This document shows positions 1-7,541 of a stretch of DNA of 11,814 bases, in pieces. A program made the translations under genes and the position numbers. The stretch comes from Ardenticatenales bacterium. Its GTDB lineage: Bacteria; Chloroflexota; Anaerolineae; Promineifilales; UBA4811. The notes beneath the pieces are model-generated. The model worked only from the letters and a program-made list of their open reading frames with translations. It was not told the DNA's origin and made no database searches. Each line of letters opens with the position of its first letter. The first letter of the stretch is position 1. Where the stretch lies: contig WSZX01000206.1 of NCBI GenBank assembly GCA_013139935.1, positions 1 to 11,814 of the forward strand, in the 5' to 3' direction.

Positions 1-1050
1 AAGGGCATTGTTCCACCGCACGACTTGGAGAGACTGAGCGCTGACAGGCGTGATGCCCTTCGAGTGGGAGATGAGCTGCCGGTTTACATCACCGGGTCTG
101 AGGATAGTGACGGCAGGCTGGTCGTCAGCATCCATCAGGCGATTCTGAACGAGAAATGGCTCGACGCAGAGCAATTGAAGGAAAGCGGTGAAATCTGGGA
201 GGGCAAGGTGACCGGCTACAATCAAGGTGGGGTGATTGTGCCATTGGGCAAGTTGCGTGGCTTTGTGCCGATATCCCAATTGCTTGACATTCCCAGGCGG
301 AGCAATCCAAGTCAGATCCGGGAGCGACTGGGCAACTATGTAGGCAGGACATTGCCGCTCAGGGTCATAGAGGTGGACAGGCGCAAACGTCGTCTGGTTC
401 TCTCGTATCGCAAAGCCTTCTCTGAATGGCGCGAGCGGGAGCGTAGGGAATTCATCGAAAGCCTGTCTGAAGGGGAGGTGCGCACCGGGCGGGTGCGTGA
501 GCTACAAGATTTCGGCGCCTTTGTTGATCTGGGTGGTGGTGATGGCCTGATCCATATCTCTGAACTCGCCTGGCACCGCGTCAAGCATCCCAAGGAGGTG
601 CTTCGCGTGGGAGATAGGATCAAGGTCTATCTCCTGAAGGTGAACCGCAAGAGAAAACGCGTTGCCCTGAGCCTCAAGCGCCTGACCCCGCATCCCTGGT
701 CAACTATTGAAGAGCGGTACCACGTCAACCAACTCGTTGAGGGGGAGGTCACCCGAGTGGCCTCATTTGGTGCGTTTGTCCGTCTAGAGCCAGGCATTGA
801 GGGGCTATTACATGTCCAACATCTCCCGCGGACGGCCGGAAAGGATCCTGGCAAAGTGGTGTTTGAGGGGGAGGTGCACCTGCTGCGCATCATCAGTATC
901 GACGCAGAGCGAAGGCGCATTAGGTTGAGCCTGCGGGCGGTGACGACGGAAGAACAGATGGAATGGATGGCGCGCCATGCACCTCGCGTGGCTGCAACAC
1001 CAGTGGACGATGCAATCGGTCTATCCGACTTGATCGGCGAGGAGGAATGA
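1..1050 (+). CDS. rpsA: 30S ribosomal protein S1-like protein, several S1 domains (5' end outside window)
   Basis: Binds RNA through repeated OB-fold S1 domains; ribosomal S1 proteins help mRNA dock on the 30S subunit. The frame is open from base 1 to the TGA at 1048-1050 with no convincing start, so I read it as a gene cut by the window edge; the first usable codon (TTG at 25) falls inside a domain. Numbering from base 1, residues 1-48 are the end of one S1 domain. Three complete domains follow at about 62-138, 157-228 and 245-314. Each has the family pattern: an entry such as GEVRTGRV, a central FGAFV or GGVIVPL turn, a LIHISEL or LLHVQHL strand, and an exit such as KRVALSLKRL. The tail is short and acidic. 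The neighbouring bS21 and IF-1 genes support a translation role. The exact symbol is less certain than the family, because S1 paralogues with varying domain counts exist. Confidence 0.9.
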   Translation, partial: KGIVPPHDLERLSADRRDALRVGDELPVYITGSEDSDGRLVVSIHQAILNEKWLDAEQLKESGEIWEGKVTGYNQGGVIVPLGKLRGFVPISQLLDIPRRSNPSQIRERLGNYVGRTLPLRVIEVDRRKRRLVLSYRKAFSEWRERERREFIESLSEGEVRTGRVRELQDFGAFVDLGGGDGLIHISELAWHRVKHPKEVLRVGDRIKVYLLKVNRKRKRVALSLKRLTPHPWSTIEERYHVNQLVEGEVTRVASFGAFVRLEPGIEGLLHVQHLPRTAGKDPGKVVFEGEVHLLRIISIDAERRRIRLSLRAVTTEEQMEWMARHAPRVAATPVDDAIGLSDLIGEEE

Positions 1051-1070
1051 CCGGGCTGGCAGTCATTATC

Positions 1071-1086
1071 GGAGAGGTGGTGAGGA
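1071..1086 (+). promoter_or_regulatory. Ribosome binding site of rpsU
   Basis: GGAGAGGTGG at 1071-1080 lies 7 bases before the TTG start at 1088, and a second GAGGA at 1082-1086 sits almost against it. The good Shine-Dalgarno sequence supports the unusual TTG start. I see no promoter in the 37 bases after the S1 gene, so co-transcription with S1 is likely. Confidence 0.6.
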
Positions 1087-1087
1087 A

Positions 1088-1282
1088 TTGACAACTGTTA
1101 TACTCAGGCCAAACGAGTCCCAGGAAAGCTTGCTCAGGCGCTTCCGAAAGCGTGTCACCAACGATGGTGTGTTGAGCGCCCTACGCCGCAAGCGCTGGCA
1201 TGTTTCGAAGAGCGAATTACGTCGCATCGAGCGGAAAAAGGCCATTCGTCGGCAAAGACGTCGCCAGTACCAAAGACGCTAG
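1088..1282 (+). CDS. rpsU: 30S ribosomal protein bS21
   Basis: Small basic protein of the 30S subunit, located near the mRNA exit and anti-Shine-Dalgarno region and involved in initiation. The 64-residue product is very rich in Arg and Lys. It shows the bS21 pattern: an N-terminal strand (TTVILRPNESQESLLRRFRK), then VTNDGVLSALRRKRWHVSKSE, then a basic helical tail (RRIERKKAIRRQRRRQYQRR). Length fits the family (about 55-70 residues). The start is TTG, chosen because the protein begins there in the usual place and a strong purine-rich site precedes it. It follows the S1 gene by 37 bases and is followed by infA after a structured gap, which suggests one translation-factor transcript. It ends in TAG. 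Confidence 0.96.
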   Translation: MTTVILRPNESQESLLRRFRKRVTNDGVLSALRRKRWHVSKSELRRIERKKAIRRQRRRQYQRR

Positions 1283-1302
1283 GACTCTAGTAGGACGCTA
1301 GC

Positions 1303-1347
1303 TTGGGAGCCGTCTGAGGAACGCCGTGACCCTCAGCGATTCCCCAA
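1303..1347 (+). promoter_or_regulatory. Long imperfect hairpin in the rpsU-infA gap, possible infA leader element
   Basis: Bases 1303-1347 fold into one extended hairpin. Its parts are TTGGGA (1303-1308) with TCCCCAA (1341-1347, one bulged C), then GC/GC (1311-1312 with 1337-1338), then CTGAGG (1314-1319) with CCTCAG (1331-1336). The loop has 11 bases. No T-run follows, so it is not a standard intrinsic terminator. CCCTCAG is repeated at 1352-1358, where it overlaps the infA Shine-Dalgarno AGGAG (1357-1361). CTGAGG could therefore pair with either copy, and the second pairing would hide part of the ribosome binding site. The pairings are seen; the regulatory role is inferred. Confidence 0.45.
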
Positions 1348-1364
1348 CAGTCCCTCAGGAGCAT

Positions 1365-1616
1365 ATGACAATCAAACGCAAAGAGGAGAAGATAGAGGTC
1401 GAGGCCACCGTTGTCGAGGCGTTGCCAGCGACACAATTCCGCGTCGAGTTGGATAACGGGCACACGGTCCTAGCATACCTCTCGGGCAAGATGCGCAAAT
1501 ACTATATTCGCATCCTGCTTGGTGACCGGGTACGCCTGGAGATCTCGCCCTATGATCTGACCCGGGGCCGGATCACCTATCGCTACAAAAAGCAGTACGA
1601 CGCCCGGCGCAGGTAG
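1365..1616 (+). CDS. infA: Translation initiation factor IF-1
   Basis: IF-1 binds the 30S A site during initiation together with IF-2 and IF-3. The 83-residue product is a single S1-like OB fold with family-typical stretches: IEVEATVVEALPATQFRVEL, NGHTVLAYLSGKMRKYYIRI, LLGDRVRLEISPYDLTRGRI and TYRYKKQYDARRR. The usual length is about 72; the excess is a slightly longer basic N-terminus (MTIKRKEEK) and the DARRR tail. I chose the ATG at 1365 because AGGAG (1357-1361) precedes it and the sequence then lines up with other IF-1 proteins. A GTG at 1326 would add 13 unconserved residues and sits in the loop of the upstream hairpin. It ends in TAG, 51 bases from the end of the converging prmA. Confidence 0.96.
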   Translation: MTIKRKEEKIEVEATVVEALPATQFRVELDNGHTVLAYLSGKMRKYYIRILLGDRVRLEISPYDLTRGRITYRYKKQYDARRR

Positions 1617-1640
1617 AGGACGCTAGCACTCGCCACGGGT

Positions 1641-1666
1641 TGGCGCTGCATGACGGGCCAGCGCTG
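1641..1666. terminator. Hairpin in the convergent infA/prmA gap, weak terminator candidate
   Basis: GCGCTG (1643-1648) pairs with CAGCGC (1659-1664), extended by two G-T pairs, around a 10-base loop. It lies between two converging genes, where a terminator is expected, but there is no T-run on either strand. A competing pairing, GCCAGC (1657-1662) with GCTGGC (1677-1682), reaches into the end of prmA. Confidence 0.3.
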
Positions 1667-1667
1667 C

Positions 1668-2606
1668 CTATTTCGTGCTGGCAGGCGGTGTTTGTGGCTC
1701 CACTGTCGGCCGCTGACCCCAAAGCGTCACCCAATCCTTGATCTGCACCCGTTTGACCAGTGCGATATCGTGTTGCCTCAAGGCATGGAGGATTTGAGGA
1801 GCCTGCTCTTCAATGATACCAGCGAGCACCAAACGCCCTCCCGGCCGGATCTGATCCCCCAATCCATCCTCAAGCAATTGTAGTATCGCCGGCGCCAGGA
1901 TGTTGACCAAAGCCAAATCCCATTGGCCGTCAAGTTCGAGTTCGGCCAGTGAACCCTGTCTGACCTGGATCGCCTCGTCGACCCCATTGCGGCCGCAGTT
2001 CTGACGAGCAGCCTGGATAGCAACTCGGTCAGTATCCAGCGCTAGAATCGGACTGGCAGCCAGGCGGGCCGCCGCGATGGCGAGGATCCCTGAACCTGTT
2101 CCCAAGTCGAGCACGCTCATTCCCGGCCGAACCAACTCTTCCACCGCTTCCAAACACATCTGGGTGGTTGGATGAAGCCCGGTGCCAAAGGCCATGCCGG
2201 GGTCCATCAGCAGTAGGATGTCGTCCGTGTGGGCATCGGGTTTCTCCCACGCGGGGCAAACCAGAATCCGTTGCCCAATGCGGAACGAAGTGTAGTGCTG
2301 CTTCCACGCGTTGGCCCAGTCCTCTTCGGCGATGACGGCAAAGGTTGGCGGGGGAATCGGGTAGCACTGCCCCAGGTGCCACACTGCCTCCTCGATCCTT
2401 CTCCGTTTTGCCGGGGTATCATCCTGAGCCGGCAGATAGATAGAGACGGTATAGTGGTCATCCAGCGCTAATCTGTCATGATCAATGCCGGGTTCGAGTC
2501 CCTCCTGCTCCAACGAGACCCCGCCGTAGGCAAAGGGACGCAACACATCGGCCACTCCCTCGGCCGCCTCTCCATCCACGAGCACGCTGACCCTTGTCCA
2601 GTTCAT
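1668..2606 (-). CDS. prmA: Ribosomal protein L11 methyltransferase
   Basis: S-adenosylmethionine-dependent enzyme that trimethylates ribosomal protein L11 in the cytoplasm. The 312-residue product has both PrmA parts. The N-terminal substrate-recognition domain covers about 1-90, followed by the linker signature EEDWANAWKQHYTSFRIG (94-111). The Rossmann-type catalytic domain then has DPGMAFGTGLHPTT (135-148), the SAM-binding motif VLDLGTGSGILAIAA (165-179), the acidic ribose contact LALDTD (188-193) and the NILA motif (235-238). Length matches the family. The ATG at 2604-2606 gives the normal N-terminus; the only nearby purine-rich site is a close GGGGG. The gene follows dnaJ by 57 bases on the same strand, an arrangement common behind hrcA-grpE-dnaK-dnaJ, so it is probably the last gene of the heat-shock transcript. 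Confidence 0.95.
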   Translation of the reverse strand: MNWTRVSVLVDGEAAEGVADVLRPFAYGGVSLEQEGLEPGIDHDRLALDDHYTVSIYLPAQDDTPAKRRRIEEAVWHLGQCYPIPPPTFAVIAEEDWANAWKQHYTSFRIGQRILVCPAWEKPDAHTDDILLLMDPGMAFGTGLHPTTQMCLEAVEELVRPGMSVLDLGTGSGILAIAAARLAASPILALDTDRVAIQAARQNCGRNGVDEAIQVRQGSLAELELDGQWDLALVNILAPAILQLLEDGLGDQIRPGGRLVLAGIIEEQAPQILHALRQHDIALVKRVQIKDWVTLWGQRPTVEPQTPPASTK

Positions 2607-2663
2607 GTGCCCCCGCGTTGCCTATCCTCCCCGCGGCCGATTCTGTGGGCCTGGGTCACCTTT

Positions 2664-3800
2664 TCACAACCCCAATGCCTCTCTCAGATCTTTCAGGTGA
2701 TCAAAGAGCCCCTTGCCTTTCGTCTCAAGGATCGTCTCCTTGCCTAGCGTCTGACTCAGTTGCTGAAAGGCCTGCTTTTGCTCCGCTGTGAGCTTCTCGG
2801 GTACGCCGACTTGAATGATCACAATCTGGTCACCCCGGCCGCCCCGACGCAGGTAGGGCACTCCCCGGCCGCGCAGGCGGGCAATATGCCCGGGCTGAGT
2901 GCCAGGCGCAATCCGCAGCTTTTCTTCGCCGTTGATAGTGGGGATGGTGACGTCATCACCCAGGGCCGCCTGAGCAACATTGATGACGAGATCCAAGATG
3001 ATATCCTGCCCACGCCTCTTGAAGAACCGGTGATCCTCAACGCGGACGAAAACATAGAGATTGCCCGGTGGGCCACCGCGTGCACCAGCGTCGCCCTCGC
3101 CGGTCAGCCGAATGCGCGTATCATTGTCCACTCCGGCCGGGATCTTGACCTTTAGCTTGCGGGTGGTCTGAACCCGCTTCTGACCCTGGCAGACGCTGCA
3201 GCGAGTGGAAATGGTCTCACCGCTTCCTCCGCAGCCAGCGCAAGTGCCAATGTTGACAAAGGAACCCAGGAAGGATTGTTGCACACGACGGACTTCGCCG
3301 GTCCCCCGGCACTGCTTGCAGACGACCGGCGATGTCCCCGGCTCGGCACCACTTCCCCGGCAATTCTGGCAGGTCTCGGTCCGCGGGACCTCGATTTCCT
3401 TCTCGGTGCCAAAGACCGCTTCATCAAAGGAGACTGAGAGATCCACCCTCAAGTCATCACCGCGCGCCGGGCCGCGCGGCCTCCCTCTGCGTGCGCCGCT
3501 CATACTGCCAAAGAACTCTTCAAAGATGTCGCCAAAGCCCCCAAAACCACCAAATCCACCAGCCCCGGCCGCGCTTCCCTGCACACCGGCGTGCCCAAAG
3601 CGGTCATAGGCCGCCCGCTTCTGCTCATTGCTCAGGATCTCGTATGCTTCGTTGATCTCCTTGAATCGTTCCTCGGCATCGTGGCTCTTGTTAATGTCCG
3701 GGTGGTACTGGCGCGCCAGCCTACGGTACGATGTCTTGATTTCCGCGCCGTCGGATCCGCGAGCGACCCCCAGTACCTCGTAAAAGTCGCGTTTCGCCAT
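2664..3800 (-). CDS. dnaJ: Chaperone protein DnaJ (type I Hsp40)
   Basis: Co-chaperone that delivers unfolded clients to DnaK and stimulates its ATPase. Starting at the ATG at 3798-3800 (MAKRDFYEVLG) the product has 378 residues. It contains a J domain (about 4-70) with the catalytic HPD at 33-35, a short Gly/Phe segment (80-100), a zinc domain with cysteine pairs at 144/147, 161/164, 187/190 and 201/204, and the two beta-barrel client-binding domains to the end. The fourth zinc motif is CSVCQGQK, with Lys where the usual CxxCxGxG has its last Gly. ATG at 3801-3803 is an equally possible start. A GTG further upstream (3869) adds 23 unconserved residues from inside a hairpin and was rejected. 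The Shine-Dalgarno sequence is weak, so translation may be lower than for dnaK. Ends in TGA. Confidence 0.96.
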   Translation of the reverse strand: MAKRDFYEVLGVARGSDGAEIKTSYRRLARQYHPDINKSHDAEERFKEINEAYEILSNEQKRAAYDRFGHAGVQGSAAGAGGFGGFGGFGDIFEEFFGSMSGARRGRPRGPARGDDLRVDLSVSFDEAVFGTEKEIEVPRTETCQNCRGSGAEPGTSPVVCKQCRGTGEVRRVQQSFLGSFVNIGTCAGCGGSGETISTRCSVCQGQKRVQTTRKLKVKIPAGVDNDTRIRLTGEGDAGARGGPPGNLYVFVRVEDHRFFKRRGQDIILDLVINVAQAALGDDVTIPTINGEEKLRIAPGTQPGHIARLRGRGVPYLRRGGRGDQIVIIQVGVPEKLTAEQKQAFQQLSQTLGKETILETKGKGLFDHLKDLREALGL

Positions 3801-3863
3801 CATCGCCCGGTGACGACCTGCCCAACCGCGTGCGGCCCGCCCCGGCTCGGGAGCCAATCGCTC

Positions 3864-3881
3864 CAGCACAAGTGTGTGCTG
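3864..3881 (-). promoter_or_regulatory. Perfect stem-loop in the dnaK-dnaJ gap
   Basis: CAGCACA and TGTGCTG form a 7-bp perfect stem around a 4-base loop, about 30 bases after the dnaK stop and 60 before the dnaJ start. On the transcript a weaker GGCT/AGCC hairpin follows. No U-run is present, so full termination is unlikely. RNA processing or partial attenuation that lowers DnaJ relative to DnaK would fit, but this is inferred. Confidence 0.4.
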
Positions 3882-3912
3882 TGTTCAGACCGCTGCCGGC
3901 CTTTCCCCGGCG

Positions 3913-5802
3913 TCATTCCTGATCCTGCTCGCCGTCATCCAACCCATCATCCGCGCCATTTCCGGAATCCTCTTGCCCATCCTCATCGGCCTCAGGAGTC
4001 TGCTCCGGGAGGTCTGCCAAGGCAACCTGGACGGCAGTCTGCAACTCCTGTACAACCGACTGGATCGCCGGCAAGTCCTCCCCGTCCAACGCTTCCCTGG
4101 CAGCGGCTATGCTCGCTTCGATCTCGTCCTTGCTGGTCTGGGAAAGCCGTCCTTTGTGTTCTTTGAGCGCTCGTTCGGCCGAATAGATAGCCGAGTCAGC
4201 CTGGTTGCGAGTGGCGATTGCCTCTTTCCGCACCCTGTCTTCGGCCGCGTGCTGTTCGGCATCCTCGACCATGCGCTCGATTTCGTCATCGTCCAGACCA
4301 CTGGACGGCTGGATGGTGATCTGTTGCTCCCGGCCGGTGGCGCGATCCTTGGCGCCGACGTTGAGAATGCCATCAGCATCAATGTCAAACGCGACCTCGA
4401 TCTGCGGGACGCCCCGCGGAGCAGGTGGGATTCCAGCCAGAATGAACTTGGCCAAGCTCATGTTATCGGTCGCCATGGCCCGTTCCCCTTGCACCACGTG
4501 GATCTCTACGCTCTTTTGCATGTCACTGGCAGTGGAGAACACCTGCTGCTGCTTGATGGGAATGTGAGTGTTGCGCTCTATGATCGCGGTGGCAACGCCC
4601 CCCAGCGTCTCAATGCTAAACGTCAGCGGCGTGACATCAGTCAGAACGACGTCGGTCACATCTCCGCTGAGCACGCCGGCCTGAATGGCGGCGCCGATCG
4701 CCACCACCTCGTCCGGGTTGACTCCTTTGTAGGGATTCCTACCAAAGAGCTTGCTCACGGCCTCCTGAACGGCCGGCATCCGAGTCATTCCGCCCACCAA
4801 CACCACCTGATCAATTCCGTCCGCTGCCAGATTGGCGTCTTTGAGCGCCTGCCGACAGGGCCCGATGGTGCGCTCGATCAGGTCATCCGTCAGTTGTTCC
4901 AATTTGGCCCGGGTCAGAGACATGAGCAGGTGCCTGGGGCCACTTGCGTCAGCAGTGATGAACGGGAGGTTGATCTCTGTCTGCATAACACTGGAAAGCT
5001 CGACCCTTGCCTTTTCGGCCGCCTCCCTGAGGCGCTGGAGCGAGTGTCGATCATCCCGCAGGTCAATGCCGTGCTCGCGCTGAAATCCATCCGCAGCCCA
5101 GTCAATCACCCGCTGGTCAAAGTCGTCGCCGCCCAGAAACGTGTCCCCATTGGTGGCCTCGACCTCAAAGAGCCCGCCGCCCACTGTAAGGATAGAAATG
5201 TCAAACGTGCCGCCTCCCAGGTCGTACACGGCGATCGTATGATCCTCTTCCTCATCCATGCCATAGGCCAGCGAAGATGCGGTAGGTTCGTTAATGATGC
5301 GCAGCACCTCCAATCCAGCAATCCGACCGGCGTCTTTGGTGGCCTGACGCTGGTTGTCATCAAAGTAAGCCGGCACGGTAATGACCGCCTGTGTGACCGG
5401 TTCGCCCAAATATGCCTCGGCGTCCGTCTTGATCTTTTGAAGAATCATCGCCGAGATCTCGGGTGGAGAGTATTCACGGCTGTTCAGCACTACCCGCACA
5501 TCGCCATTGGGCGCCTCGCGCACCTCGTAGGGAACCAGTCGGCAGGAACGCTGGACCGCCGGGTCATCGTGCTTGCGGCCCATGAACCGTTTTACCGAGT
5601 AGATCGTGTCCTGGGGATTCACCACCGCTTGTCGACGTGCCACTTGGCCGGTCACTCGCTCACCTGTTGCTGGATTGACAGCAACGACAGAGGGGAACAA
5701 ACGGCCGCCCTCTGAACTCGCAATGACGGTTGGCTCACCGCCTTCCATCACCGCACAAACAGAGTTGGTTGTTCCCAGGTCTATGCCAATGATCTTTGCC
5801 AC
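3913..5802 (-). CDS. dnaK: Chaperone protein DnaK (Hsp70)
   Basis: ATP-driven cytoplasmic chaperone that binds exposed hydrophobic peptides, working with DnaJ and GrpE. The 629-residue product has the full Hsp70 layout. The nucleotide-binding domain has GIDLGTTNS (6-14), VYDLGGGTFDIS (192-203) and VLVGGMTRMPAV (334-345). The interdomain linker is DVVLTD (384-389), the beta substrate-binding domain starts at about 392, a helical lid covers about 505-600, and an acidic tail (602-629) closes the protein. The linker usually reads VLLL; here it is VVLT. The start is GTG at 5800-5802, supported by a full AAGGAGG site 4 bases upstream that overlaps the grpE stop codon, so translation is probably coupled to grpE. 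Ends in TGA. A 613-codon open frame on the opposite strand is a codon-usage shadow. Confidence 0.98.
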   Translation of the reverse strand: MAKIIGIDLGTTNSVCAVMEGGEPTVIASSEGGRLFPSVVAVNPATGERVTGQVARRQAVVNPQDTIYSVKRFMGRKHDDPAVQRSCRLVPYEVREAPNGDVRVVLNSREYSPPEISAMILQKIKTDAEAYLGEPVTQAVITVPAYFDDNQRQATKDAGRIAGLEVLRIINEPTASSLAYGMDEEEDHTIAVYDLGGGTFDISILTVGGGLFEVEATNGDTFLGGDDFDQRVIDWAADGFQREHGIDLRDDRHSLQRLREAAEKARVELSSVMQTEINLPFITADASGPRHLLMSLTRAKLEQLTDDLIERTIGPCRQALKDANLAADGIDQVVLVGGMTRMPAVQEAVSKLFGRNPYKGVNPDEVVAIGAAIQAGVLSGDVTDVVLTDVTPLTFSIETLGGVATAIIERNTHIPIKQQQVFSTASDMQKSVEIHVVQGERAMATDNMSLAKFILAGIPPAPRGVPQIEVAFDIDADGILNVGAKDRATGREQQITIQPSSGLDDDEIERMVEDAEQHAAEDRVRKEAIATRNQADSAIYSAERALKEHKGRLSQTSKDEIEASIAAAREALDGEDLPAIQSVVQELQTAVQVALADLPEQTPEADEDGQEDSGNGADDGLDDGEQDQE

Positions 5803-5806
5803 GGAT

Positions 5807-5813
5807 CCTCCTT
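5807..5813 (-). promoter_or_regulatory. Shine-Dalgarno of dnaK overlapping the grpE stop
   Basis: On the - strand this is AAGGAGG, a full match to the anti-Shine-Dalgarno, 4 bases before the GTG start of dnaK. It shares bases with the grpE TAA (5812-5814). It decides the GTG start and suggests translational coupling. Confidence 0.85.
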
Positions 5814-6387
5814 ATTGAGCCACGCGGACCATAGCTGCGCGGAGAACTCTATCGCCCAACATGTACCCCGGCCGTACGTGACCGATGATCTGACCGGATT
5901 CGGTATCAGGATGCGCCTCAAATGAGACGGCCTCATGCAGGTGGGGGTCAAAAACCTGCCCCTCCGTGTCAATCGGGGCAACTCCTACCGCCTCCAACAC
6001 GGCCGCGAACTTGTGGGCAACCAGGGCCACTCCCGCACGCCACTCGTCCCACTCTTGGCAGCCCGGTTGATCCTGGGGAGAGTTGTCCAGCGCCAGTTGC
6101 AGATCATCCAGAACAGGCAGAACCTTCGCAAGCAAGTCAGCGTTCGCGGTCACAACCATCTCGGAGCGATGTGCCTCTATGCGACGCCTATAGTTGGCCA
6201 ACTCGGCTCTGGACCGTTGCCAGCCATCCAAGTATTCATCGGCTTGCGCCCGAGCTTCCGCCAGGTGTTCTTCCAGGCTGAGCGGCGGAGATTCCTCCAC
6301 TGCCTCCGCCTGTTCGATCTCCCCGGCACCGTCTTCCTGCTCCTCGGTCATCCGGTCCTTTTGCGTTTCGTTGGTCTCGTCAAACAT
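5812..6387 (-). CDS. grpE: Nucleotide exchange factor GrpE
   Basis: Releases ADP from DnaK to reset its chaperone cycle. The 191-residue product has an acidic, disordered N-terminus (1-45), a long coiled-coil helix (about 38-100, with DEYLDGWQRSRAELANYRRR at its centre) that forms the GrpE dimer, and the C-terminal beta domain with the family signature: FDPHLHEAV (146-154), GQIIGHVRPGYMLGDRVLR (165-183) and a closing AAMVRVAQ. The ATG at 6385-6387 is preceded by GAGGT (6394-6398) at a good distance. It lies 72 bases after hrcA and runs directly into the dnaK ribosome binding site. Ends in TAA. Length and motifs are ordinary. Confidence 0.97.
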   Translation of the reverse strand: MFDETNETQKDRMTEEQEDGAGEIEQAEAVEESPPLSLEEHLAEARAQADEYLDGWQRSRAELANYRRRIEAHRSEMVVTANADLLAKVLPVLDDLQLALDNSPQDQPGCQEWDEWRAGVALVAHKFAAVLEAVGVAPIDTEGQVFDPHLHEAVSFEAHPDTESGQIIGHVRPGYMLGDRVLRAAMVRVAQ

Positions 6388-6459
6388 CAGTGAACCTCAC
6401 GTCTTGCGCGCTTGCTGATCCGCCGCAGCCGCCGACGAATAATCATCACCTTGGAGAAT

Positions 6460-7518
6460 CTAGTCCTCGCAGCCGTATACCTGGTTCATCAAGCCAGTCA
6501 ACACCCCGGCCACATAGCGGACCGAAGAGATGACCCGGCCGTAAGGCATCCGGGTCGGACCCAGCACCCCCATCGCTCCCACCGCGTGACCGGCCAGACC
6601 ATAGTGTGCCAACACCATGCTCCAGTCTCTCAGCTCTTCCCAACGCCCTTCGCCGCCGATGAGCACCCTGACGCTTCCACCACCGGTGCAGGGAACCGGC
6701 TCGGCCGTCCTCAGTACCCAAGAGAGAACGTCCTCCAAAAGCGCCCTTTCCTCCAACACACGGACTCCGCGCTGGATGGCGTCCCCGGACTCCAAATCGG
6801 GCGAGTTCAGAAGATGCCCCAGTCCACCGCTATAGATTCGGCTGGCGACGCGCTCATCGGCGCGAGTCATCATCTCCCGGACAAACGACCCGACTTCCAG
6901 TTCGAGCAGCGACAGGTTGCGAAGCGTGACCCCAATCTCGCGAGCGCTCAACCCCTGGCAGGAGTTGTTCAAGCGTTCAGCCATCTGGCCGAGTTCCTCC
7001 TGGGACAATGGTTGAGCCAAGGTGAGCATCTGCTGCATAACCTGCCCGCTCCCGAGTACCAACACCAGCAGGACAAGTCGACCCTGGGTGGAGATCAACT
7101 CCAGGTGCTTGAAGCGACTCTGGCGCATGTGGGGTGCCGTGACAACGGCCGCACTCTGGGAGCTTTGCGCCAAGATGGCTACTGCCAACTGCATCCACTG
7201 GTCAATGTCCAATCGGGCTTGATGGAATTGGTGGCGGATCCTTCGCTGCTCATCCAGAGGCAGCCGGGGCTCGCCCACTATCCGGTGGACATAGTATCGG
7301 TACCCTTCTTCGGTCGGCAGACGGCCAGCAGAGGGGTGTGGATGGCACAATAGGCCCAGTTCCTCCAGGGCCGCCAATTCAGCCCGCACGGTTGCCGGGC
7401 TCATTTGGAGATCGTATTTCTGGACCAGCCACTTGGAGCCAACAGGAGTCCTACTGGCAGTGTACTCACGCACCACCAAACCCAATATAGTTTCCCGGCG
7501 GGGTGACAGATCTGGCAT
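6460..7518 (-). CDS. hrcA: Heat-inducible transcription repressor HrcA
   Basis: Repressor that binds CIRCE operators and shuts off groE- and dnaK-type operons until heat or misfolded protein inactivates it. The 352-residue product has an N-terminal winged helix (about 1-75) with the HrcA pattern VGSKWLVQKYDLQMSPATVR, then ELAALEELGLLCHPHPSAGR and LPTEEGYRYYVHRIV, followed by a GAF-like dimerisation domain. The ATG at 7516-7518 is the natural start; a modest GAGAG site lies 7 bases upstream. It is the first gene of the operon and sits directly behind a CIRCE element, so it should repress its own transcription. Ends in TAG. Confidence 0.96.
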   Translation of the reverse strand: MPDLSPRRETILGLVVREYTASRTPVGSKWLVQKYDLQMSPATVRAELAALEELGLLCHPHPSAGRLPTEEGYRYYVHRIVGEPRLPLDEQRRIRHQFHQARLDIDQWMQLAVAILAQSSQSAAVVTAPHMRQSRFKHLELISTQGRLVLLVLVLGSGQVMQQMLTLAQPLSQEELGQMAERLNNSCQGLSAREIGVTLRNLSLLELEVGSFVREMMTRADERVASRIYSGGLGHLLNSPDLESGDAIQRGVRVLEERALLEDVLSWVLRTAEPVPCTGGGSVRVLIGGEGRWEELRDWSMVLAHYGLAGHAVGAMGVLGPTRMPYGRVISSVRYVAGVLTGLMNQVYGCED

Positions 7519-7541
7519 GGTTTGCTCTCAACCTACGCGCG

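Noticed and set aside
1326..1364. Longer IF-1 from GTG 1326
   Set aside because: Adds 13 residues not seen in IF-1; the ATG at 1365 has its own AGGAG.
3801..3869. DnaJ start at GTG 3867-3869
   Set aside because: The 23 extra residues are unlike any J domain and the codon lies inside a stable hairpin.
3874..5715. Long open frame (613 codons) on the + strand opposite dnaK
   Set aside because: Lies entirely opposite a clear dnaK; long antisense frames are typical for GC-rich dnaK genes, and the product has no recognisable domain or ribosome site.
6412..7353. Open frame of 313 codons opposite hrcA
   Set aside because: Shadow of hrcA codon usage; composition is unlike a folded protein.
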